From: Effusibacillus consociatus
Lineage (GTDB): Bacteria; Bacillota; Bacilli; Tumebacillales; Effusibacillaceae
Direction of reading: 5' to 3'
Assembly: GCF_042652925.1 (NCBI RefSeq)
Contig: NZ_JBHSHC010000106.1
Coordinates: 33,655-97,654 of the forward strand
DNA: 64,000 nucleotides
Below, one piece after another: positions 14,826-23,278 of the stretch. The notes below the pieces were generated by a model. It was not told the DNA's origin and did no database searches. It saw nothing but the letters and a program-made list of their open reading frames with translations. The position numbers were made by a program, and so were the translations under genes. Position 1 is the stretch's first letter; each line of letters starts with the position of its first letter.

Positions 14826-16532
14826 ATGTCGTACATAGCCTTGTACCGGGAATGGCGCCCGCAATCATTTGCAGACATGGTAGGCCAAGAACACGTTACG
14901 CGAACATTGCAAAACGCGCTAAGAACGAACAGGCTTGCTCATGCTTATTTATTCTCGGGTCCAAGAGGAACAGGGAAAACAAGTTCGGCCAAAATTTTGG
15001 CTAAAGCGATCAACTGTGAGCACGGACCGACGGACGAGCCCTGTAACGTTTGTGCGGCGTGCCGAGGTATAACAGCGGGTTCGATTATGGACGTCGTAGA
15101 AATTGACGCAGCTTCCAACCGCGGCGTGGATGAAATCCGGGATTTGCGGGAACAAGTGAAGTATGCACCGACAGAAGTCCGTTACAAAGTATACATTGTG
15201 GACGAAGTTCACATGCTGACGACAGAAGCGTTTAACGCGTTGTTAAAAACGTTGGAAGAGCCGCCCAAACATGTTGTGTTTATCTTGGCGACAACGGAGC
15301 CTCACAAGCTTCCGGCAACCATTATTTCGCGCTGTCAACGGTTCGATTTCCGACGGATTGCAGGTCGACAGACGGTTGACCGGTTGCGGTATATTGCGGA
15401 GCAGAAACAAATTGAGGTCGATGATGACGCGTTGTGGATGGTAGCCCGTGCGGCAGAAGGCGGTATGCGGGACGCGTTGTCCATTTTTGACCAAGTGATA
15501 TCATTTGGCGGCGATAAAGTAACAGTAGAGGCCGTTGTAACTTTAATAGGCGGAGTTCGAACCGATACATTGGCTTCGATAGCACGATCTATAGCCAACA
15601 AGGAAATCCAGCAGGTACTGCGGTTGACCGGAGATTTGATTGATGACGGGAGAGACGTGGTGCAAATCCTGCACGATTTAACCGTGTATTTCCGTGACCT
15701 TCTGATGTATAAAACAGTACCCGGGTTGGAAGAAATCCAAGATCGCATACACTACGATAAGACGTTTCCCGAAGTGGCGGAGTTGTTCACCTCATCCCGA
15801 TTGATCGCTTTGATTGACCAGATGACGGAAACGTCACAAGAAATGAAGTGGCACAGTCAAGGCCGTCTTTTGCTTGAAATGCTGCTGGTTCGTCTTTGCA
15901 AAACGGAATCATCGGATGTACAGGGCTTGCTTCGCCGGATTGAAGAGTTGGAACGCAAGGTGGAGCAAGGAGTTCCCGCAGCGCAACCTGGAATACGGAC
16001 ACAAGCAGCGCCTGCTGCGGCAAGTTTCAGCCAACCCGCCAAGCCGATCCCGCCCGCCGAAAAAGAAGCTCCAGCCAAAGCGGCTCCCGAGGCAAAAGCC
16101 ACGCCGTCTCCGACGCCAATCCCAGCCTCCCGCTCTATTGACAAACTGCTGAAAAATCCGAGCCAAGAACGGTTTGAGAAAATTTCATCAGGCTGGAACC
16201 AAATCCTTGATGAAGTCAAGCGGCGCAAAATCACCGCTCAAGCATGGCTGTTGGATGGGGAACCTGCAGCGGTGGACAGCGGAAACGTGATTGTGGCTTT
16301 TAAAAATCAAATCCATCGGGACACCGTCATGAAGCCGATTCATAAATCGGTCATCGACGAAGTACTGACGGAATATATGGGAGAACCGAGTTCACTGGTT
16401 GCGATCCTGCAATCCGAATGGAAGTCGTATAAACAGGAAGGGGCTGCCGAGTTAGCGGCCGCAAGTGAAAATTCTCTTGTGAACGACGTGATCAATTTGT
16501 TCGGGCAAGAAATTGTTGAGATTGAAGAGTAG
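14826..16532 (+). CDS. dnaX: DNA polymerase III subunits gamma/tau
   Basis: 568 residues; clamp-loader ATPase of the replisome. Walker A GPRGTGKT at 45-52; zinc-module cysteines at 64, 73, 76 and 79; DEVHML Walker B; sensor region ATTEPHKLP. A Pro/Ala/Lys-rich linker (about 395-440) precedes the C-terminal tau region. No slippery A-run was seen that would signal a frameshifted gamma product. ATG after TTAGGAGGG; ybaB follows after 12 bases. Confidence 0.97.
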   Translation: MSYIALYREWRPQSFADMVGQEHVTRTLQNALRTNRLAHAYLFSGPRGTGKTSSAKILAKAINCEHGPTDEPCNVCAACRGITAGSIMDVVEIDAASNRGVDEIRDLREQVKYAPTEVRYKVYIVDEVHMLTTEAFNALLKTLEEPPKHVVFILATTEPHKLPATIISRCQRFDFRRIAGRQTVDRLRYIAEQKQIEVDDDALWMVARAAEGGMRDALSIFDQVISFGGDKVTVEAVVTLIGGVRTDTLASIARSIANKEIQQVLRLTGDLIDDGRDVVQILHDLTVYFRDLLMYKTVPGLEEIQDRIHYDKTFPEVAELFTSSRLIALIDQMTETSQEMKWHSQGRLLLEMLLVRLCKTESSDVQGLLRRIEELERKVEQGVPAAQPGIRTQAAPAAASFSQPAKPIPPAEKEAPAKAAPEAKATPSPTPIPASRSIDKLLKNPSQERFEKISSGWNQILDEVKRRKITAQAWLLDGEPAAVDSGNVIVAFKNQIHRDTVMKPIHKSVIDEVLTEYMGEPSSLVAILQSEWKSYKQEGAAELAAASENSLVNDVINLFGQEIVEIEE

Positions 16533-16544
16533 GAGGAAAACAGA

Positions 16545-16850
16545 ATGAAAAATATGAATCAGTTGATGAAACAAGCGAAGAAAATGCAGGAAGACCTGAT
16601 GAAAGCGCAAGCAGCGTTAGGAGAAAAGACCGTGGAAGGAACCGCGGGCGGCGGTGCAGTCACTGTTGTGGTGACCGGTCACAAGCTGGTTAAATCGGTT
16701 ACGATTAAGCCTGAAGTAGTGGATCCGGAAGATGTGGAAATGCTCCAGGACCTTGTCTTGGCCGCAGTAAATGATGCAATGAAAAAAGCGGATGAAATGT
16801 CACAAAAAGAGATGGGGCATCTCACCAAAGGACTGAATTTTCCATTCTAG
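16545..16850 (+). CDS. YbaB/EbfC-family nucleoid-associated protein
   Basis: 101 residues: an N-terminal charged helix (NQLMKQAKKMQEDLMKAQ), the glycine-rich turn VEGTAGGGAVTVVV, and a C-terminal helix (DLVLAAVNDAMKKADEM). Family members bind DNA as dimers. Sits between dnaX and recR, as in most bacteria. Confidence 0.95.
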   Translation: MKNMNQLMKQAKKMQEDLMKAQAALGEKTVEGTAGGGAVTVVVTGHKLVKSVTIKPEVVDPEDVEMLQDLVLAAVNDAMKKADEMSQKEMGHLTKGLNFPF

Positions 16851-16874
16851 ATTTGCAGGTAGGGGAGAAACTGC

Positions 16875-17480
16875 ATGTTGTATTACCCGCAGCCGATTGC
16901 CGATTTGATTGACGGTTTCATGCTGCTGCCTGGAATCGGACCCAAAACCGCTCAGCGACTCGCTTTTCATGTTCTTTCCATGAAAGAAGAGGACGTGATG
17001 GAGTTTGCGAAGGCGCTTGTGAATGCAAAAAGACACCTCCATTATTGTTCGCAGTGCTGCAACATTACGGATGTGGATCCCTGCCGCATATGCAGCGACC
17101 CGTCCCGAAACAGAGAACTTCTTTGTGTGGTACAAGACGCCAAAGATGTTGTGGCGATGGAGAAGACTCGTGAATTTAACGGCCGTTATCATGTATTGCA
17201 GGGGGCAATTTCCCCGATGGAAGGGATCGGGCCGGATCAAATTCGGATTCCGGAGCTGCTTCGCCGTCTGCAAGAGACGGATGTGAACGTCAATGAAGTG
17301 ATCTTGGCGACCAACCCGAATGTGGAAGGGGAGGCAACCGCGATGTATATTTCGCGTCTCCTGAAACCGGCAGGGATTAAGATCACCCGCATCGCACACG
17401 GACTTCCCGTAGGCGCCGACTTGGAATACGCAGATGAAGTGACCCTGTCCAAGGCGTTGGAAGGGCGTCGCGAAATATAA
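16875..17480 (+). CDS. recR: Recombination protein RecR
   Basis: 201 residues; works with RecO/RecF in loading RecA at gaps. Helix-hairpin-helix near the N-terminus (LLPGIGPKTAQRLAFHVL), C4 zinc finger (CSQC..CRIC, about 57-72), and a Toprim domain (LCVVQDAKDVVAME ... ATNPNVEGEATAMY). A structured repeat begins 5 bases after its stop. Confidence 0.97.
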   Translation: MLYYPQPIADLIDGFMLLPGIGPKTAQRLAFHVLSMKEEDVMEFAKALVNAKRHLHYCSQCCNITDVDPCRICSDPSRNRELLCVVQDAKDVVAMEKTREFNGRYHVLQGAISPMEGIGPDQIRIPELLRRLQETDVNVNEVILATNPNVEGEATAMYISRLLKPAGIKITRIAHGLPVGADLEYADEVTLSKALEGRREI

Positions 17481-17484
17481 AAAA

Positions 17485-17544
17485 CCCCGTAAAGTGAAGT
17501 GAAGCTTTGCAGCAACACCGAGTACTTTACGGGGGCCCCGGAAA
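17485..17544 (+). repeat. Structured repeat, copy A
   Basis: Outer stem CCCCGTAAAGT / ACTTTACGGGG, with conserved inner bases (GTGAAGC...GCAGCAACACCGAGT) and tail GGCCCCGGAAAA. Same layout as copies B, C and D elsewhere in the window, with different but still paired stem bases. No T run follows, so it is not a plain terminator. Confidence 0.85.
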
Positions 17545-17597
17545 AAACGGACCCGGAAAAGAATAAGGGACCGAAAAACAAGAAACAGTGCATCGAC

Positions 17598-17632
17598 AGT
17601 GACCCAGCCATCATGGCTGAGGTCACTTTTTA
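17598..17632 (+). terminator. Terminator downstream of recR
   Basis: AGTGACC-AGCC / GGCT-GGTCACT hairpin followed by TTTTTAA. Confidence 0.85.
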
Positions 17633-17709
17633 ACAAATATGGAATAGTTCGGTTCGCTCCCGACTATACTCTAGTGTCACGAGTTTCGTAGAGTGCTAGG
17701 GGGAGGACA

Positions 17710-17985
17710 ATGAGTGGGAAACATTTTTGGAGCAAGTGGATGTTTTGGATGGAAGGAGAGAATAAGGAGGAACCTTCCGAAGAGGAGAAGTTCTTTGCCG
17801 AACTCCAGCAAGCACATAAAGAGTGGGTTCTCGCACAGCAGCGAATCGATTTGTTGGCAGACCCCGAATTGATTGACCATGCGATTTTTGTTTTGGAAGC
17901 GGCGGAGAAAAAGTATAACTTTTATTTGCGGAAAGCCCGGGAAAAAGGCATTCGCGTGAACATTCCATATCCAAAAGCCATGTGA
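17710..17985 (+). CDS. YaaL-like DUF2508 protein
   Basis: 91 residues, soluble, largely helical, with the family block ELQQAHKEWVLAQQRIDLLAD and HAIFVLEAAEKKYNFYLRKAREKG. Precedes bofA, as yaaL does in B. subtilis. Function unknown. ATG after AGGGGGAGGACA. Confidence 0.9.
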   Translation: MSGKHFWSKWMFWMEGENKEEPSEEEKFFAELQQAHKEWVLAQQRIDLLADPELIDHAIFVLEAAEKKYNFYLRKAREKGIRVNIPYPKAM

Positions 17986-18050
17986 TACAGAAAATGGTCT
18001 AGCTTGTCTGAGTGTCTCATAGGATACAGTAGGACAAGGAGGGAAAACGG

Positions 18051-18320
18051 ATGAGCACGCTGCAAATCGCAGGATTGGCTTTGGGAGGATTGGTCGCAAT
18101 TTATTTGCTGTCTCAGGTGGTTCGAGAGCCCGGCGGTATTGTGATCGGAATTGGGAAGGCACTATTGTTTGGGGTAATCGGTTTGTTCCTATTAAATTTG
18201 GCAGGTCAATACATCCAACTTCATATCCCGATTAATCCGTTGACTGCGTTATTGGTTGGACTTCTTGGCGTGCCGGGGCTGGCCGCTTTGATCGTGATCC
18301 AATTGTGGATTCTTGCGTAA
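18051..18320 (+). CDS. bofA: Pro-sigma-K processing inhibitor BofA
   Basis: 89 residues, nearly all hydrophobic, with three predicted membrane segments (1-22, 33-55, 63-88). BofA sits in the outer forespore membrane and holds the SpoIVFB protease inactive until the forespore signals. Family block LFLLNLAGQYIQLHIPINPLTALLVGLLGVPGLA is recognisable in parts along the protein. A CATAGGAT-like box upstream would fit a sigma-E promoter, but the match is weak. Confidence 0.93.
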   Translation: MSTLQIAGLALGGLVAIYLLSQVVREPGGIVIGIGKALLFGVIGLFLLNLAGQYIQLHIPINPLTALLVGLLGVPGLAALIVIQLWILA

Positions 18321-18422
18321 GGTTCACCTGTTTTCCGACTTTTTCATAGGATAGAGGTATAAAAACCTAGAGATTTGCCCTACACTGAATGCTAGATGAA
18401 AGAGTCGGAAAGTGGTGATTCG

Positions 18423-18611
18423 ATGAGTGAGAGTTCACAGACTCGCGTCTGTATCGTTTGCAGGGAACCCAAGTCCGAAGGGATTCGAATCTGGGAACAA
18501 TTTGTATGCGTTTCTTGCGAGCGGGAAATCGTGCAAACAGACGTTGAAGACGAGAAGTACCCTTTTTATATTGAACGGATGAAAGGAATCTGGTTCGACA
18601 TGATTTCGTAG
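18423..18611 (+). CDS. csfB: Sigma-G inhibitor Gin (CsfB)
   Basis: 62 residues. A zinc-ribbon-like protein with CIVC near residues 10-13 and CVSC further on, and the family tail YPFYIERMKGIW. In B. subtilis Gin, made under sigma-F, holds sigma-G inactive until engulfment ends. ATG 18423 follows AAGTGGTGA; an ATG at 18396 lacks a ribosome site. Confidence 0.9.
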   Translation: MSESSQTRVCIVCREPKSEGIRIWEQFVCVSCEREIVQTDVEDEKYPFYIERMKGIWFDMIS

Positions 18612-18617
18612 AAATAG

Positions 18618-18644
18618 GAAAGCCACCCACCTGGGTGGCTTTTC
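18618..18644. terminator. Bidirectional terminator
   Basis: GAAAGCCACCCA / TGGGTGGCTTTTC between convergent csfB and the malic enzyme gene. Confidence 0.85.
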
Positions 18645-18647
18645 GGT

Positions 18648-20078
18648 TTAAAAGTTATTGTTGGAAGTGACGTCCCCACGGCGGGCGACACCGGTGTCAT
18701 ACGCAGCCTCGATTACCGCTTTCGACACAACCTCCGCCACTCGCTTGTTGAACACGGAAGGTATGATATAGTGCTCGGACAACTCTTCATCTGTCACAAC
18801 CGAGGCAATCGCACGAGCTGCAGCTAACTTCATTTCTTCGTTAATGGTGCTTGCCCGACATTCGAGAGCACCTTTAAAGATCCCGGGGAAGCAGAGCACG
18901 TTGTTGATTTGGTTCGGATAATCGGAACGTCCGGTTGCCATTACCCGTACATACGGTTCCGCTTCTTCCGGATCAATTTCCGGATTGGGGTTCGCCATGG
19001 CAAAAACGATAGGATCTTTTGCCATCGATTTCAGATGCTCCACTTTCAGGACACCAGGTCCCGACAATCCGATAAACACATCCGCCCCTTGAATTGCGTC
19101 ATCCAGAGTACCGGTCAGATTCAGCGGGTTGGTGTTTTTCGCATACCAATCCCACATATTGTTATCATAATCCTGGTTTCGATTCAGAATCCCTACTCGG
19201 TCTACACCGATAATATTTTTCACACCAGCCGCAAGAACCATTTTGGAACAAGCGACACCTGCCGCTCCAATTCCGACAACGACAACCTTCAGATCTTTAA
19301 GACGCTTGCCCACTACTTTTGCTGCGTTGATCAAGCCGGCCAGAAGAACCACTGCCGTACCGTGCTGATCGTCATGGAATACGGGGATATCCAGTTCTTC
19401 TTTCAGACGTTCTTCAATTTCGAAACAACGCGGAGATGAGATGTCTTCCAGATTAATGCCGCCAAATGCTGGAGCAATTGCTTTCACAATCCGAACAATT
19501 TCATCAGGGTCTTTGGTGTCCAGACAAATCGGAAATGAATCGACACCGGCAAATTGCTTAAACAGCATCGCTTTCCCTTCCATTACAGGCATCGCTGCAT
19601 AAGGGCCGATGTCTCCCAGACCCAGTACCGCAGTACCATCGGAAACTACGGCAACCGTGTTCCGTTTAATGGTCAACTGGAACGCCTTGGAAGGATCCTC
19701 ATGAATCGCTTGGCAGACGCGCGCCACGTGCGGAGTATATACGCGGGACAGATCATCCCGGTTTTTCACTTTGATTTTAGGAGTAACTTCCACCTTGCCA
19801 CCAATGTGCATCAAGAAGGTCCGGTCGGATACATTGATTACTTTAATACCGGGAGCGGCATCCAGAGCATTGACGATTTTCTGTCCGTGTTCTCTGTCAA
19901 AAACGTTGATGTTTACGTCACGAATAACGGTTTCTTTCGATACCCGAATGACGTCGACCGCAATGATATCGCCGCCGGCTTCCCCTATTATCGAAGCAAG
20001 CTTGCCAAATGTAGTGCTCGAATTCTCCAATTCCAGACGAAAAATCAGGCTGAGCCCGACATTATGCTGCAGCGCCAT
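18648..20078 (-). CDS. NAD(P)-dependent malic enzyme with N-terminal ACT domain
   Basis: 476 residues. It decarboxylates malate to pyruvate. An N-terminal ACT domain (about 5-80) precedes the malic-enzyme fold: SDGTAVLGLGDIGP, HDDQHGTAVV, VVVGIGAAGVACSK (Rossmann) and FAMANPNPEI. This resembles YtsJ/MalS-type enzymes with an ACT regulatory domain. The ATG at 20078 follows GGGAGGCCTCAC; a TTG at 20093 was rejected. It interrupts the B. subtilis order between csfB and the decarboxylase gene. Confidence 0.93.
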   Translation of the reverse strand: MALQHNVGLSLIFRLELENSSTTFGKLASIIGEAGGDIIAVDVIRVSKETVIRDVNINVFDREHGQKIVNALDAAPGIKVINVSDRTFLMHIGGKVEVTPKIKVKNRDDLSRVYTPHVARVCQAIHEDPSKAFQLTIKRNTVAVVSDGTAVLGLGDIGPYAAMPVMEGKAMLFKQFAGVDSFPICLDTKDPDEIVRIVKAIAPAFGGINLEDISSPRCFEIEERLKEELDIPVFHDDQHGTAVVLLAGLINAAKVVGKRLKDLKVVVVGIGAAGVACSKMVLAAGVKNIIGVDRVGILNRNQDYDNNMWDWYAKNTNPLNLTGTLDDAIQGADVFIGLSGPGVLKVEHLKSMAKDPIVFAMANPNPEIDPEEAEPYVRVMATGRSDYPNQINNVLCFPGIFKGALECRASTINEEMKLAAARAIASVVTDEELSEHYIIPSVFNKRVAEVVSKAVIEAAYDTGVARRGDVTSNNNF

Positions 20079-20147
20079 TGTGAGGCCTCCCAAATATCAA
20101 TATAATTTTAATAAAAACATTGAGTCTATTTTACAAGTTCGCTGTAG

Positions 20148-20175
20148 TTGAAACAAGTCTATGGCACGATATAAT
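20148..20175 (+). promoter_or_regulatory. Putative sigma-A promoter of the decarboxylase operon
   Basis: TTGAAA, 16-base spacer, TATAAT. A near-palindrome AAACCTACCGGTTGGTTT lies in the leader just after it. Confidence 0.5.
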
Positions 20176-20231
20176 TGAAGAAACCTACCGGTTGGTTTAA
20201 TTTTTATAGTTCATTATTTGGAGGCGGTCGT

Positions 20232-21683
20232 GTGAACAGTCGAATTCCCATGTTGGAAGCGCTCAGGGTACATCTTCAAACGAATCCCCTACCTCTTCAT
20301 GTGCCCGGCCACAAGATGGGAAGAGGATTTCCAATGGATGCCGCACCCTGGTTGGGACAAGCACTCCGCTTGGACTTGACGGAACTTCCCGGTCTGGACG
20401 ATTTGCACCAGCCGTCGGGGGCGATTCGTGAAGCGCAGGAGTTGGCTGCTGAAACGTTCGGGAGCGAGGAGACCTATTTTCTGGTTGGCGGTTCAACGGC
20501 CGGAAATATGGCGATGATTTTAACGGCTTGCCGACCGGGAGAATCGATCATTATCCCGCGTAATGCACACAAATCGGTGCATAATGCGATCGTGCTTGCT
20601 GGAGCGCGGCCGACTTATCTCTACCCGGAAGTCGACCGACAGTTTGGAATTCCAACGGAAATTACGGTTCAAGAAGTCAGACGCGCCCTGGAAGAGAACC
20701 CCGATGCTCAAGCTGTAATGCTGACGAGCCCGACCTATCAGGGAATTTGTTCGGATATTGCGGCAATTGCGGCGGAAGTTCACGGGCGGGGGAAACTGCT
20801 GTTGGTGGATGAGGCGCACGGGGCCCATTTTTCGTTTCATGAAAAATTGCCTGTTTCCGCGATCCGGTTGGGTGCCGATCTGGTCGTTCAGAGCACCCAC
20901 AAAATGTTGGGGTCGTTGACGGGCAGTGCGATGCTGCATGGGAAACACGGCAGGTATGATGGGGAGCGATTGCGAACCATGCTTGGAATGGTGCAGACCT
21001 CAAGTCCGTCTTATCTGATGCTGCTGTCCTTGGACGCAGTCCGGCATGAAATGGCAACTCGTGGTCGCGGTCTGTTGGATGAAGCTCTGGAAGCGCTGGA
21101 TGTGGGAAGAAATGAGGTAAACAAGCTCTCGGGTCTTACCCTTTACGAAGGGAAGAACATCACGTCAGGAGTGGACCCGTTTAAGTGGTGGATTCAAGTT
21201 GAGGGGTTGGGATTGAACGGTTTTGACGCAGAAGAGCTTTTGCGAGCGCGGAAAGGAATCTTTTTTGAGATGGCGGATGAGGCACATTTACTCGCCGTCT
21301 TTTCCTATGCGGATACCCAAAAACAGGTGAATCGCCTGGTAGAGGGACTGCGGTTTTTGGCGGAGACCCGGGCGGATCATTTGGCATCCGGTGCGGGGAA
21401 ACGAAATCGGCCGGTATTCCCGCAACCTCATTTTCGTCTGGAACAGGCTGCACTTCCAAAAGATGCCTTGCATGGATTGCGCCGCCGTGTCAAACTGGAG
21501 GTAGCGACCGGACAAGTTGCCGCTGAACCTGTGATTCCTTATCCTCCCGGAATTCCTTTGATTCTGCCGGGAGAACGATATACCTCCGAGTTAGTCGAAT
21601 ATTTACAAGGAATGAAACAAATTGGTGCCCGGTTCCAAGGGACAGTTGATCCAACGGTTGAATATGTCCGGGTTCTGGAATAG
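20232..21683 (+). CDS. Orn/Lys/Arg decarboxylase family (YaaO-like)
   Basis: 483 residues; fold-type I PLP enzyme of the arginine/lysine/ornithine decarboxylase group. LPLHVPGHKMG at the N-terminus, FLVGGSTAGNMAMI, LVDEAHGAHFSF, and the PLP lysine in STHKMLGSLTGSAML; a C-terminal Orn/Arg decarboxylase domain (VKLEVATGQVAAEPVIPYPPG). The substrate cannot be assigned from sequence alone. GTG 20232 follows GGAGGCGG and gives the family length; upstream starts would add unrelated residues. Confidence 0.9.
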   Translation: MNSRIPMLEALRVHLQTNPLPLHVPGHKMGRGFPMDAAPWLGQALRLDLTELPGLDDLHQPSGAIREAQELAAETFGSEETYFLVGGSTAGNMAMILTACRPGESIIIPRNAHKSVHNAIVLAGARPTYLYPEVDRQFGIPTEITVQEVRRALEENPDAQAVMLTSPTYQGICSDIAAIAAEVHGRGKLLLVDEAHGAHFSFHEKLPVSAIRLGADLVVQSTHKMLGSLTGSAMLHGKHGRYDGERLRTMLGMVQTSSPSYLMLLSLDAVRHEMATRGRGLLDEALEALDVGRNEVNKLSGLTLYEGKNITSGVDPFKWWIQVEGLGLNGFDAEELLRARKGIFFEMADEAHLLAVFSYADTQKQVNRLVEGLRFLAETRADHLASGAGKRNRPVFPQPHFRLEQAALPKDALHGLRRRVKLEVATGQVAAEPVIPYPPGIPLILPGERYTSELVEYLQGMKQIGARFQGTVDPTVEYVRVLE

Positions 21684-21693
21684 GAGAATGCCC

Positions 21694-22362
21694 ATGTCAG
21701 GATTGTTCATCACATTTGAAGGACCCGACGGAGCCGGCAAATCCACTCAATTGCGGCTGCTGGCTAACCATTTGGACTCTCTGGGCATAGCATACATTAC
21801 AACCCGCGAACCGGGCGGAACGCCCATTTCCGATAAAATTCGTGCCCTGCTGCTCGATCCGGAAAACTCAGCCATGGCTCCGAAAACGGAGGCCTTCTTA
21901 TACGCGGCTTCCCGAGCCCAGCATGTTGAGGAAGTGATAAGACCGGCTCTTGCTCGGGGAAAAGTGGTGCTGTGTGACCGGTATATCGATGCAAGCATTG
22001 CCTATCAAGCGGTTGGTTTAGGGCTATCACCGAAGATGATTCGGCGGTGGAGCGAAGAAGCGACCGACGGGTTGTGGCCGGTCCGAACATTTCTGATCGA
22101 TATTCCCCCTGATCAAGGTTTGACAAGGATTCAATCACGGGGAGGACCGGATCGGATTGAAGGACGGGATCTGTCCTACCATTCCCGGGTTCGGGAAACT
22201 TTTCTTGCGTTAGCTTCTCAAGAACCGAATCGCTTCGTAGTGCTTGATGGAACAAAAACGATTCAAGAAATTGCAGATCAGGTTCGGCACGAGATGCAGA
22301 CACTTCTAAATTTGGGAAACTCCGAAAAGAACGCCACCGTCCGTGGTGGCAAATCGGACTAG
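21694..22362 (+). CDS. tmk: Thymidylate kinase
   Basis: 222 residues; makes dTDP from dTMP. P-loop EGPDGAGKST, TREPGGTPISDKIR, DRYIDASIAYQ and the lid R-rich segment (RIQSRGGPDRIEGRD). ATG 21694 was chosen because AGGAG lies 7 bases before it; an ATG at 21688 is too close. The upstream gene ends 10 bases before. Confidence 0.97.
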   Translation: MSGLFITFEGPDGAGKSTQLRLLANHLDSLGIAYITTREPGGTPISDKIRALLLDPENSAMAPKTEAFLYAASRAQHVEEVIRPALARGKVVLCDRYIDASIAYQAVGLGLSPKMIRRWSEEATDGLWPVRTFLIDIPPDQGLTRIQSRGGPDRIEGRDLSYHSRVRETFLALASQEPNRFVVLDGTKTIQEIADQVRHEMQTLLNLGNSEKNATVRGGKSD

Positions 22363-22390
22363 ATCATCCATGATCTAAGGAGGGATTGCC

Positions 22391-22720
22391 TTGCGTCTAG
22401 TGATTGCAGTGGTCCAGGACAAAGATAGTGTGAAATTGTCAGACCGTCTTGTCAAGGCAGGCATCCGTGCGACCAAACTTGCGAGTACAGGCGGATTCCT
22501 GAAGTCAGGGAACTCCACGTTCCTGATTGGGGTAGAAGATGAAAAGGTGGACGAAGTTCTCGAACTCATACGGCAAAGCTGCCGGGCTCGGGAACAACTG
22601 GTTTCTCCCATGTCCCCAATGGGGAATCAAATGGATTCCTACGTCCCTTATCCCGTATCCGTTCAAGTAGGCGGTGCCACCGTATTCGTAGTGGACGTTG
22701 AAAAATACGCGCACTATTAA
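22391..22720 (+). CDS. darA: Cyclic di-AMP receptor DarA (YaaQ)
   Basis: 109-residue PII-like protein. TTG start after AAGGAGGGATTGCC. Family blocks VIAVVQDKDSVKLSDRLVKAG, ATKLASTGGFLKSGNSTFLIGVE and the C-terminal GGATVFVVDVEKY. Known homologues bind c-di-AMP as trimers; downstream partners are not settled. Lies in the tmk-yaaR-holB operon. Confidence 0.95.
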   Translation: MRLVIAVVQDKDSVKLSDRLVKAGIRATKLASTGGFLKSGNSTFLIGVEDEKVDEVLELIRQSCRAREQLVSPMSPMGNQMDSYVPYPVSVQVGGATVFVVDVEKYAHY

Positions 22721-22725
22721 AATTA

Positions 22726-22783
22726 CCCATTAAAGTGACGTAAGCCTTCGCAGCTTAATCCGAGTACTTTAATGGGGACCCGA
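22726..22783 (+). repeat. Structured repeat, copy B
   Basis: Outer stem CCCATTAAAGT / ACTTTAATGGG, inner stem TAAGC / GCTTA around CTTCGCA, conserved GACG and CCGAGT, tail GGGACCCGAC. It lies inside the darA-yaaR operon 6 bases after the darA stop. Confidence 0.88.
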
Positions 22784-22821
22784 CAAGATCACTCATAGCC
22801 TCTAAAGCGAGGTGTATCGCA

Positions 22822-23268
22822 ATGAAGATTAACCGCAGTTCGAGGTCGTTTATCGAACAATTGGGGTTACGTGAGGAGAAACAGGCAGGGGATGTGAATC
22901 GCCCTGCCTTTCAAGATATTTTATCCCTGTCGAATTCCCGCCTTCAGCAAGCTGAATTGGACAAGCTCCTGAGATCGATAGACCAACTCGGAAAGGAGCT
23001 GTCAAAACAATGCTCATGGAGAGCGTTGATGAATTACAAGGAGCGAATTCGCAGATTCCTGGAAGAGGTTGTGAAGGGCGGTTACGGAATCAGGGAACGA
23101 CAGGGGTTTGACCGCCGCGGAAGGATGAAACTCTACAAAATGGTTTCTGAGATCGATGAATTGATGGCTCAATTGGCGGAAGAAGTGTTGAAGGAAGAAA
23201 AAAATGAACTCGAAATTCTGAAAAACATCGGGGATATTCGAGGTCTTCTTGTGAATCTTTATTCTTAA
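22822..23268 (+). CDS. YaaR-like DUF327 protein
   Basis: 148 residues, helical, with the family region ELDKLLRSIDQLGKELSK, RFLEEVVKGGYGIRER and KLYKMVSEIDELMAQLAEEVL. Conserved between darA and holB in Bacillales; function unknown. The leader contains structured repeat B. Confidence 0.9.
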   Translation: MKINRSSRSFIEQLGLREEKQAGDVNRPAFQDILSLSNSRLQQAELDKLLRSIDQLGKELSKQCSWRALMNYKERIRRFLEEVVKGGYGIRERQGFDRRGRMKLYKMVSEIDELMAQLAEEVLKEEKNELEILKNIGDIRGLLVNLYS

Positions 23269-23278
23269 GGAGAACGTG

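Noticed and set aside
14826..16532. Programmed frameshift in dnaX
   Set aside because: No A-rich slippery heptamer with a nearby stem was found around the gamma/tau boundary.
17485..17544. Structured repeats as plain intrinsic terminators
   Set aside because: No T tract follows the stems, inner loops are conserved, and copies occur in both orientations within operons.
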